Shown here piece after piece: positions 54,077-61,193 of a stretch of DNA of 64,000 nucleotides; position 1 is the stretch's first letter, and the number at the start of each line of letters is the position of its first letter. The DNA is from Bradyrhizobium sp. CSA112. Its GTDB lineage: Bacteria > Pseudomonadota > Alphaproteobacteria > Rhizobiales > Xanthobacteraceae. The notes beneath the pieces are model-generated. The model saw only the letters and a list, made by a program, of their open reading frames with translations, had not been told where the DNA came from and did no database searches. A program made the position numbers and the translations under genes. The DNA lies in assembly GCF_029051645.1 (NCBI RefSeq), contig NZ_JAACFS010000001.1, positions 62,001-126,000 of the forward strand, read 5' to 3'.

Positions 54077-55090
54077 ATGGTGTGCACCGAGCACGCCACT
54101 ATCATGGCCGCGTCCGGATTCCGCGAAGGGATGATCTGGATCCCCGGTGGTACGTTCCGCATGGGCTCGGACAAGCATTATCCGGAAGAGGCGCCTGTTC
54201 ATCGCGTCACCGTGGACGGCTTTTTTATCGATCGGACGCCCGTCACCAACCGGCAGTTCAAGGCATTCGTTCGTGCGACCGGATATGTCACGCTGGCCGA
54301 GATCCCGCCCGATCCGACGCAATATCCCGGCGCGCTGCCGCACATGCTGTTTGCCGGCTCGCTGGTGTTCACACCACCCAAACACGCGGTCGACCTCCGC
54401 GACTGGTCACAGTGGTGGGACTTCACCAGGAATGCGGACTGGCGTCATCCCTATGGACGCAAGAGCAACATCAACGCGCTCGACAACCATCCTGTCGTGC
54501 ATGTCAGCCATGACGATGCAGCCGCCTATGCCAAATGGGCGGGCAAGGAGTTGCCGACGGAAGCCGAATGGGAATTCGCCGCGCGTGCCGGACTGGACGG
54601 CGCCGAATATGCCTGGGGCGACGAACTGATGCCCGGCGGCCGCCACATGGCCAATACCTGGCAAGGCAATTTCCCGTACCAGAACCTGAACGAGGACGGT
54701 TTTCCGCGCACCTCGCCGGTGACGGCGTTTCAGCCGAACGCCTACGGCGTCTACGACATGATCGGCAATGTCTGGGAATGGACGAACGACTGGTATTCGC
54801 CGAAGCACCAGGCGGAAGCGCCGAAGGCGTGCTGCATTCCCGAGAACCCTCGCGGCGGCCCCGAGGCCGCGAGCTATGACCCCAGCCAACCCACGATCAG
54901 GATTCCGCGAAAGGTCATCAAAGGCGGCTCGCATCTGTGCGCGCCGAACTACTGCCGTCGCTACCGGCCGGCTGCGCGCCATGCGCACCCGGTCGATACG
55001 TCCACGAGCCACATCGGATTCCGCTGTGTGGTGCGTGGAAGCCGACCTGCTGGAACAGAAACCAAGAACGGGAGAATTGATGATGAGTGA
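54077..55090 (+). CDS. Formylglycine-generating enzyme (SUMF1/FGE family)
   Basis: 337 residues; GAGGAG upstream of the ATG. Domain signature: GMIWIPGGTFRMGSD, VHVSHDDAAAYAKWAGKELP, EWEFAARAGL, YDMIGNVWEWTNDWY and the copper-site GGSHLCAPNYCRRYR with Cys288 and Cys293, five apart as in human SUMF1. It oxidises the sulfatase active-site Cys to formylglycine with O2. Overlaps the sulfatase gene. Confidence 0.92.
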   Translation: MVCTEHATIMAASGFREGMIWIPGGTFRMGSDKHYPEEAPVHRVTVDGFFIDRTPVTNRQFKAFVRATGYVTLAEIPPDPTQYPGALPHMLFAGSLVFTPPKHAVDLRDWSQWWDFTRNADWRHPYGRKSNINALDNHPVVHVSHDDAAAYAKWAGKELPTEAEWEFAARAGLDGAEYAWGDELMPGGRHMANTWQGNFPYQNLNEDGFPRTSPVTAFQPNAYGVYDMIGNVWEWTNDWYSPKHQAEAPKACCIPENPRGGPEAASYDPSQPTIRIPRKVIKGGSHLCAPNYCRRYRPAARHAHPVDTSTSHIGFRCVVRGSRPAGTETKNGRIDDE

Positions 55091-56726
55091 CCAGTCCAAG
55101 AGTTCAACACCGGACCAGGCGACGGATTCGTCCAGTCAACTTGACCGCCGCAACCTGCTGCTTGCCGGTACCGCACTCGTGGCGGCCTCGGCAGTCGGCT
55201 CGACCGCCGCAGTCCAGACGGCTCAGGCCCAGCAACAGCCGGCCGCGACTGGCGGCCGTCCGCCAAACGTCCTGGTGATCTGGGGCGACGACATCGGCAT
55301 CTGGAACATCAGCCACAACAACCGCGGCATGATGGGCTACATGACTCCGAACATCGACCGGATCGCCCGCGAGGGCATATCCTTCACCGACTACTACGGA
55401 CAGCAATCCTGCACGGCCGGCCGGGCTGCTTTCATCGGCGGCAACGTGCCGGTCCGCACCGGCATGACCAAGGTCGGCCTGCCTGGCGCCAAGGAAGGCT
55501 GGCAGAAGACAGACGTGACGATGGCAACCGTCATGAAGAGCCGGGGCTACGCGACCGGCCAGTTCGGCAAGAACCATCAGGGCGACCGCGACGAGCACCT
55601 GCCGACCCAGCATGGTTTCGATGAGTTCCTCGGCAATCTCTACCACCTGAACGCGGAAGAGGAGCCGGAAAACCGGGATTACCCGAAAGATCCGGAATTC
55701 CGGAAGAAGTTCGGTCCGCGCGGCGTCATCAAGGCTTCGGCGGACGGCAAAATCGAAGACACGGGCCCGCTCACCCGCAAGCGGATGGAAACGATTGATG
55801 ACGAGACGGTGGCGGCCGCCAGTGACTTCATCCAGCGTCAACATCGCGCCAACAGGCCTTTCTTCTGCTGGTGGAACGCCACCCGGATGCACTTCCGCAC
55901 GCATGTGAGGAAGGAGCACGAAGGGTTGTCGGGACCGAACGGCAACGAGTACCAGGACGGAATGGTCGAACACGACATGCATGTCGGCCAGTTGCTCAAG
56001 CTGATCGACGATCTCGGCATCGCCAACAACACGATCGTGTTCTACTCCACCGACAACGGACCTCACTTCAACAGCTGGCCGGATGCCGGAACGACCCTGT
56101 TCCGCAGCGAGAAGAACTCGAACTGGGAGGGCGCGTACCGCGTACCGGCGTTCGTGCGATGGCCGGGCAATTTCCCGGCCAACACGACGCTGACCGGCAT
56201 CGTCTCGCACGAGGACTGGCTGCCGACGTTCGCCGCTGCAGCCGGCGATCCCAACATCAAGGACAAGCTGCTGCAGGGCGTCGAGTTGAACGGCCGCAAG
56301 TATCGCAACTACATCGATGGCTACAACATGCTGGATTACCTTACCGGCAAGGCGAAGGAATCGCCGCGCAAGGAGTTCATGTACGTCAACGACGACGGCC
56401 AGGTCGTGGCGATCCGTTACGACGCCTGGAAGGCTGTATTTCTGGAGAACAGGGGCCAGGCATTCGAGGTCTGGCGAGAGCCATTCGTCGAACTCCGGGT
56501 CCCCCTGCTCTTCAACCTGCGGCGCGATCCGTTCGAACGCGCCCAGCACAACTCGAACACCTACAATGACTGGTTCATCTCCCGGGTCTTCGTCATTGTG
56601 CCGCTACAGACCATGGCCGGCAAATTCCTGATGTCCATGAAGGACTATCCGCCGAGCCAGTCGCCGGGCTCGTTCAATCTGGAGAAAATCCAGAAGCAAA
56701 TTGCTGCTGCCAGCAGCGGTGGCTGA
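55080..56726 (+). CDS. Tat-exported Cys-type sulfatase (arylsulfatase family)
   Basis: 548 residues, with ATG at 55080 overlapping the FGE stop. Tat signal DRRNLLLAGTALVAASA is near residue 22. Sulfatase motif SCTAGRAAFIGG with Cys111 (CTAGR) is the formylglycine site; other marks are VLVIWGDDIGIWNISHNNRG and YRVPAFVRWPGNF. It hydrolyses sulfate esters in the periplasm; the substrate is unknown. Coupled with the FGE gene, so the maturation pair is complete. The open frame extends upstream without signal features. Confidence 0.92.
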   Translation: MMSDQSKSSTPDQATDSSSQLDRRNLLLAGTALVAASAVGSTAAVQTAQAQQQPAATGGRPPNVLVIWGDDIGIWNISHNNRGMMGYMTPNIDRIAREGISFTDYYGQQSCTAGRAAFIGGNVPVRTGMTKVGLPGAKEGWQKTDVTMATVMKSRGYATGQFGKNHQGDRDEHLPTQHGFDEFLGNLYHLNAEEEPENRDYPKDPEFRKKFGPRGVIKASADGKIEDTGPLTRKRMETIDDETVAAASDFIQRQHRANRPFFCWWNATRMHFRTHVRKEHEGLSGPNGNEYQDGMVEHDMHVGQLLKLIDDLGIANNTIVFYSTDNGPHFNSWPDAGTTLFRSEKNSNWEGAYRVPAFVRWPGNFPANTTLTGIVSHEDWLPTFAAAAGDPNIKDKLLQGVELNGRKYRNYIDGYNMLDYLTGKAKESPRKEFMYVNDDGQVVAIRYDAWKAVFLENRGQAFEVWREPFVELRVPLLFNLRRDPFERAQHNSNTYNDWFISRVFVIVPLQTMAGKFLMSMKDYPPSQSPGSFNLEKIQKQIAAASSGG

Positions 56727-56784
56727 TCTTCATGCCGGGCTGCATCAAGAGGGTGCAGCCCGGCTGAACTTTTGGAGATGCCAG

Positions 56785-57120
56785 ATGAAGCGTCGCAAAA
56801 TTTCTGCCTTGGCCAGGAATTTCGTCGTCGCCACCGTCGTGGCGGCGATGTGCCTGCCCGCCCGCGCGCAGAATCGCCGCCGATGCGGACCGCCTGATCG
56901 GCGAACTCGCCGCGCAAACCGCCAACCCGCCAGTTGCGGCCCAGCCCGTGATCGGGCGCGCCGTGACGGTGAAGGGGTAGACCAACGCGTTACTCATAAA
57001 TCTGAAAAGAGCCATGTACATGGCGATGTCGGGATTCCGCTCAGAAGCGGACATCTGGGCAGGTCTTCAGCGAGTCTGCTATGTGGCCAAGAGGCGACAT
57101 GGCATCGCATCTGCAAATGA
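56785..57120 (+). pseudogene. Secreted protein gene truncated at the cassette edge
   Basis: An ATG at 56785 with GGAG upstream reads MKRRKISALARNFVVATVV, a signal peptide ending AMCLPARAQ. Directly after it (about 56873) the DNA becomes the repeated lipoprotein end in another frame, and the frame runs on to 57120 as nonsense. The gene is thus cut after about 29 codons; its product was probably a periplasmic partner of the sulfatase. Confidence 0.75.
56874..56980 (+). repeat. Direct repeat, right copy of lipoprotein gene end
   Basis: 107 bases matching 52341-52447, ending GTGAAGGGGTAG-like (stop at 56978). The differences fall at third codon positions (for example CCG/CCA, GTC/GTT, GCC/GCG). 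It is the right edge of the sulfatase cassette and fuses to the truncated signal peptide gene. Confidence 0.8.
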
Positions 57121-57151
57121 AAAGAGGCCGCCTCAGTTGGCTGCCTCTTTT
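57120..57151. terminator. Terminator-like hairpin
   Basis: Nine-base arms AAAAGAGGC and GCCTCTTTT enclose a 14-base loop and are followed by further T and C. It lies after the truncated secreted-protein frame and before the Cys-rich peptide gene and may separate them. Confidence 0.5.
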
Positions 57152-57434
57152 CCCATACTGGAGCTTACTTGGGCCGTCTTTGTACGCAGATGGCGGGATA
57201 CATCCAGAACGCGGAGACGCCCCCGAGACCGCGTAGACCGCCCCGGCTTCGAGCCGCCGCTATGAGAAACAGGATTCTGCTCAACCAAAAGCGGCTATGT
57301 GTCGATTTCGTTCATGAAGATGAATGGGAACTCGATGGGACGGTTCGCATCTTAACGCACATGCAACCCTTGCGCGCCGGATTTGCCGAGCGCACACTTG
57401 CCACCTCAAGCAGAACTTACGGAGGATGCAGACC
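57152..57434. other. Region between terminator hairpin and Cys-rich gene
   Basis: 283 bases. It contains frames with low-quality composition, such as CRAHTCHLKQ, and a GGAGG ribosome binding site at its end. Presumed promoter and leader of the Cys-rich peptide gene. No operator recognised. Confidence 0.4.
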
Positions 57435-57866
57435 ATGCCACGGGTCAAGCAAGCTTCGAAGCAGAAACGCACAACCAAAGCCGCCGCCGTGACGGTGCTG
57501 GGTGCCACCGGACTGGGTTTTTCGCTGCTGGATAGCGCATCAGCATCCACGATGCCCGCTGCTGATATCGCGCAATCTGACAATACCTCGCCCAATCAGC
57601 GTTTCGTTCTTAGCGAAGAGGAAATGGCCGACGTCAGTCTCGCCACGTTCCATCTCCTCGATAAGGAAAACGTTGGCAGCGGCGTGCAGCTAGCCGCCCG
57701 CGGTGGCTGCCGTGGCTGCGCGGCCCGTGGCTGCCGTGGCTGCGCGGCCCGTGGCTGCCGTGGCTGCGCAGTCCGTGGCTGCCGTGGCTGCGCGGTCCGT
57801 GGCTGCGCGGTCGGTTGCGCGGCCGGCAGCTGTTGCGCATCTTGGGGATATTGCCGCGTGTGCTAA
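57435..57866 (+). CDS. Cys-repeat peptide, RiPP-like precursor candidate
   Basis: 143 residues from the ATG at 57435, GGAGG upstream. Basic N-terminus (MPRVKQASKQKRTTK), a hydrophobic signal-like stretch (AAAVTVLGATGLGFSLLD) and a conserved-looking leader RFVLSEEEMADVSLATFHLL precede a core from residue 91: four repeats of the eight-residue type CRGCAARG/CRGCAVRG, then CAVGCAAGSCCASWGYCRVC. There are 14 Cys in the last 52 residues. Leader plus repetitive Cys/Gly core suggests a modified peptide (RiPP) or metal-binding exported peptide. No maturase is adjacent. Confidence 0.7.
   Translation: MPRVKQASKQKRTTKAAAVTVLGATGLGFSLLDSASASTMPAADIAQSDNTSPNQRFVLSEEEMADVSLATFHLLDKENVGSGVQLAARGGCRGCAARGCRGCAARGCRGCAVRGCRGCAVRGCAVGCAAGSCCASWGYCRVC
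57705..57800 (+). repeat. 24-bp tandem repeat encoding the Cys motif
   Basis: Four 24-base units starting GGCTGCCGTGGCTGCGC encode the Gly-Cys-Arg-Gly-Cys-Ala core units in frame. Differences between units are few (GCC/GTC, GCG/GCA). A fifth partial unit follows at 57801. It shows the core grew by tandem duplication. Confidence 0.85.
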
Positions 57867-58109
57867 GTCCCACGACCTAACGGCCCGACGCTGAGAAAAT
57901 TGCATCCAACGAGCTCAATAGCCGATTTTCCCAAGGTCGCCTTCGGGTCAAAACGCGAAGTCCGGGCGGCCTTGCTCCACGTCCGCTCTAACCCAAGCAA
58001 GCAGACGTCGACGGGGGCGCTGCCTGCGTCACATTGTCGTCGCTCCCCTCGTCCTTGCCAAACAGCACCTGCCACCACCATCCGACCAGCGCAGCGTGCG
58101 TGCGGACCT

Positions 58110-58712
58110 CTATGCTGCCAGAAATGGTATCTCGACCGCCAGTGTATAGCCGTTGACCATCAGCAGACCACCCGCGGCACCGACGATGCCGCCGACGATC
58201 GCAAGCCAGGGCAGCGTCGCGACGATCGAGACCGAGATCAGCACGATGGCGATCTGCAGAAGCGCTTCGGCATAGTCGAAGTAGGGATCCTGCTTCAGCG
58301 CATGGTCGCGCCTGCTCTCGTAGTCCTTGGCCCGCGCCATCAATTCCTTCTTGCCCTCCTGCGTCTCGGGCTCGGACTCGTAGCGTGCCGCCGTCTTGCG
58401 ATAGGCCTCCGCTTTTGCCTTCAGGGCGGTCCTGGCCTCGGCGTTGAGGCTTCCGTCCTGCAGGAACGCCAGTTCGATCGCGTCGGCCGCGAGGTTGTAG
58501 TCGGTCTGGCGGATGTTCTTGGCCTGGTAGAAGGCATAGTGGTTCGCGGCATAGATGTTGTTGTTGGTCGCCTCCTTGCCGGCGTTGGCGCCGCCAAGCC
58601 CGGTGATGGCCAGCAGCATCGCCAGAATGGCGATGCTGACCGCCGCTCGCTGCTTGAAGCGGTCGTTCGCCTTCTCCTGATCCATCATGTCGGCGGCGTC
58701 TTCGGCTTTCAT
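58110..58712 (-). CDS. DUF4337-family membrane protein
   Basis: 200 residues from the ATG at 58712 with GAGGAGGAG upstream. One span near the N-terminus (VSIAILAMLLAITGLGG), a long helical region with FYQAKNIRQTDYNLAADAIE and LKAKAEAYRKTAARYESEP, and two C-terminal spans (ALLQIAIVLISVSIVA, VGGIVGAAGGLLMVNGY). This is the DUF4337 layout. Function unknown. Confidence 0.82.
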   Translation of the reverse strand: MKAEDAADMMDQEKANDRFKQRAAVSIAILAMLLAITGLGGANAGKEATNNNIYAANHYAFYQAKNIRQTDYNLAADAIELAFLQDGSLNAEARTALKAKAEAYRKTAARYESEPETQEGKKELMARAKDYESRRDHALKQDPYFDYAEALLQIAIVLISVSIVATLPWLAIVGGIVGAAGGLLMVNGYTLAVEIPFLAA

Positions 58713-59243
58713 CGATCGGCTCCTCCTCGCTCCTAAAGGGCAGGCACCATAAACAACGGCGTTATGTCACCATCGCGACGCACGAGCATATTGATTTGTT
58801 CCGCAGAATGCTGCAGGCGCGATCGGTCATACGAAGGGATCGGCAATTCCCATGCAGCGATCAGGGTTTACGCAAACGTTCGGATGCTTGAGTTCAAGCG
58901 TCCGAGGAACGGCGCGCCTTTACGGGAGAGAAGTCGGCCAATATGAGGTCGAAACAGGCCAGCCACAAGGCCAATACAAACGGTCCGCTCCGGGTCCGAA
59001 AGCGGACGTCGTTTCAGAAGTTCATAGGCTTAAGAATGACCTGCCTCACTAGTACCGCTGCACAGAGATTGTGACAGGTCTGCGCGGTTGCCTTTTGATG
59101 AATTCCCTCGCGCTCGAGCGTTAACACCATCGTTCACTACCTGAAGATCCCGGTGAAGCTGGCGAGTTGAGGCGCCGGCGCGGCAGCCGGACTGAAACTC
59201 CCGCGGCACCTTGGCCGTACTTGTGCGCTGGGAGGATCAAATC
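58713..59243. other. Intergenic region with IS-end-like sequence
   Basis: 531 bases with no strong gene. At 59050 the sequence CTAGTACCGCTGCACAG is almost identical to the edge of the IS630 remnant at 60472 (CTAGTACCGCTGCACGG), both in the same orientation. The region upstream of the DUF1624 gene therefore looks like the scar of an older element. No complete transposase here. Confidence 0.5.
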
Positions 59244-60473
59244 ATGAATGCGAGCCTCGAAGCCGGGCAACGGGGAGGCCTGTCCTGGACCGGCCAAGCG
59301 AGGAAAGGAATCGCCGGGCAGACGGCGGCGCGCACGCGCATCGATTCCGTCGACCTCGTGCGCGGCCTCGTGATGGTATTGATGGCCCTCGACCATGTGC
59401 GCGATTTCTTCGCCCCGGGTGGATTCAACCCGCGCGACGTGACCGATCCCGCGCTGTTCATGACGCGCTGGATCACGCATTTCTGTGCACCCGCCTTCGT
59501 CTTTCTCGCAGGTGTGTCGGCATTCCTCTACGGTGAGCGTGGCCGTAGCACGCGGCAGCTCAGCCGCTTCCTGCTCACGCGCGGGATTTGGCTCGTACTG
59601 ATCGAGCTCACGCTCGTCCGCCTTGCATGGACCTTCAGCTTCGATCTCGGCTACTTCTTCAGCCAGGTCATCTTCGCTATCGGCGCGTCGATGATTGCGC
59701 TCTCAGTACTGGTCTTTCTACCGCGCAGTGCTGTCGCGACCATCGCGCTCGTCTTGATCGCCTGGCACAATCTACTCGATCCCATCAAGGCAGAGGCCTT
59801 TGGCCCGGCCGCGGCAATCTGGAATTTCCTGCATGAGCCGGCCTTGCTGCAGTTCGGCGCCACCGTGAAGTGGTTCGCGGTCTACCCGTTGATCCCGTGG
59901 ATCGGCGTGATGGCGGCGGGCTACGCGTTCGGTCCGGTCTTCACGCTCGATCATGCGAAGCGGACGCGCCGGCTCGTTGGATGGGGCACCGTCGCTGTGG
60001 TCGGTTTCATCCCGCTGCGGGCGAGCAACGTCTACGGCGACCCCGCGCCCTGGAGTGTTCAAGCCGGTGCAATTGCGACGTTGCTGTCCTTCATCAACTG
60101 CGAAAAATATCCGCCATCGCTGCTGTATCTGGCCATGACGATGGGGCCGACATTGCTGCTGCTTGCTGCGGTTGAGAACGCGCGCGGCCGCTTCGCGGCG
60201 TGGGTCACCACCTTCGGCCGCGTTCCATTCTTCTATTATGTGATTCATGTTTTTGTCATCCACGCGCTCGCCGTGATCTTCGCGTGGGTGAGCGGTGCGG
60301 AGACCGGCTGGCTGTTTGGTCCATTCCCTGCCGACAAGCCGAACGGATACGGCGTCGGCCTCCTGGGCGTCCTTTCCGTCTGGCTTGCGGTTGTGGCGGC
60401 GCTCTATCCGCTTTGTAACTGGTTTGCCGGCATCAAAAAACGTCGCAGCGACTGGTGGCTATCCTACCTCTAG
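59244..60473 (+). CDS. DUF1624-type (heparan acetyltransferase-like) membrane protein
   Basis: 409 residues from the ATG at 59244 with GGGAGG upstream. The start of the fold IDSVDLVRGLVMVLMALDHV and DFFAPGGFNP, with about 9-10 spans, match DUF1624 proteins related to heparan-alpha-glucosaminide N-acetyltransferase. It may acetylate a sugar from acetyl-CoA across the membrane. Its stop (TAG) is part of the CTAGTACCGC IS-end sequence, so the C-terminus may have been altered by insertion. The IS630 remnant follows directly. Confidence 0.8.
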   Translation: MNASLEAGQRGGLSWTGQARKGIAGQTAARTRIDSVDLVRGLVMVLMALDHVRDFFAPGGFNPRDVTDPALFMTRWITHFCAPAFVFLAGVSAFLYGERGRSTRQLSRFLLTRGIWLVLIELTLVRLAWTFSFDLGYFFSQVIFAIGASMIALSVLVFLPRSAVATIALVLIAWHNLLDPIKAEAFGPAAAIWNFLHEPALLQFGATVKWFAVYPLIPWIGVMAAGYAFGPVFTLDHAKRTRRLVGWGTVAVVGFIPLRASNVYGDPAPWSVQAGAIATLLSFINCEKYPPSLLYLAMTMGPTLLLLAAVENARGRFAAWVTTFGRVPFFYYVIHVFVIHALAVIFAWVSGAETGWLFGPFPADKPNGYGVGLLGVLSVWLAVVAALYPLCNWFAGIKKRRSDWWLSYL

Positions 60474-60720
60474 TACCGCTGCACGGTGATTATGACTCAT
60501 TGGTCGAGGCGTTTGGCCCGCCTGCCAAGGCGGTAGGTGCGGCCATTTGGGCACGAGCTTTCGCGGTTGTGAGCATCCATCTGATGCGGGCGCGTGATGC
60601 GTTGCGCTGTCGCTCGCAAGCAGCGATCTCGGATACGAGTTGTTGCCGGTTGGCGATGCGCCTGTCCAGACACTGGCTGCGCAGCACGCCAATCTCGATC
60701 TCCACGATATCTTCTGGTCA
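60474..60720 (-). mobile_element. IS630-family transposase C-terminal remnant
   Basis: The minus strand frame reads VEIEIGVLRSQCLDRR and SEIAACERQRNASRARIRW, then TTAKARAQM, a typical IS630-family C-terminal segment. It lacks the catalytic N-terminal part, and the last residues are frameshifted (ALAGG instead of the usual Tyr-Pro end). The left edge is CTAGTACCGCTGCAC. It is a dead fragment. Confidence 0.7.
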
Positions 60721-61193
60721 CTGCAACCAAATGATCAATAACCTCTGTATATCCTTGAGGCCAGCCAGCACCCTGTTGACGTCCTGGCAATTACACCGGG
60801 CCGCAGCTTCGCGTCAGTACCGGACATCCCGCCCAGTAGCGCCAGACAACCGCTCGCCATCCATTTCGGGCGATCAATTCGCTGGGGGGAATGACCGCTT
60901 TGGTTCAAAGTCGGAAGTTGGCTCGCTTGAACGGCATGTCCGCTCTGCCCCTAACAGCGGACCTCATCAGACCGACCCGGGTGGTCCGGTTCGTGCCAAT
61001 AAGCGACGTAGTAGGTTTATGCGAAAGATCGTCTGACAATCGGCCGTCGAACTGTTAGGTGCGCGAACGGAACGTCAGATGCACACTTCCACCATATTTC
61101 AGCATTTAACGCCTGTATCCACGAGCGAATCGAACCCTTGAGCACCAACAAGCTGCGTGGCATTGTGACCCTCAAGGTCCAGGCCGGAGCAAC
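60721..61193. other. Remnant-rich region before the radical SAM gene
   Basis: 473 bases with no strong gene. It contains a 95-base dispersed repeat at 60905-60999 and frames with low-complexity junk translation (FGSKSEVGSLERHVRS). The rSAM gene has its own GGAG at 61183. Confidence 0.5.
60905..60999. repeat. 95-bp dispersed repeat, copy 1
   Basis: Starts TCAAAGTCGGAAGTTGGCTC and ends GGTTCGTGCCAA. It matches 63287-63381 without gaps at 93 of 95 bases. A related, more diverged stretch is at about 57945-58010. The translation style (FGSKSEVGSLERHVRS) is common in Bradyrhizobium intergenic repeats. Confidence 0.85.

Noticed and set aside
54768-55079. N-terminal extension of the sulfatase gene
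   Set aside because: The extension overlaps the FGE gene and is Arg/Ser-rich; the Tat signal and ribosome binding site place the start at 55080.
52341-56980. The 107-bp repeats as transposon target duplication
   Set aside because: They are too long and differ at about ten sites, mostly synonymous; a recent target duplication would be identical.
57705-57800. 24-bp tandem repeat as a CRISPR-like array
   Set aside because: The units are contiguous without spacers and stay in the coding frame of the Cys-rich peptide.
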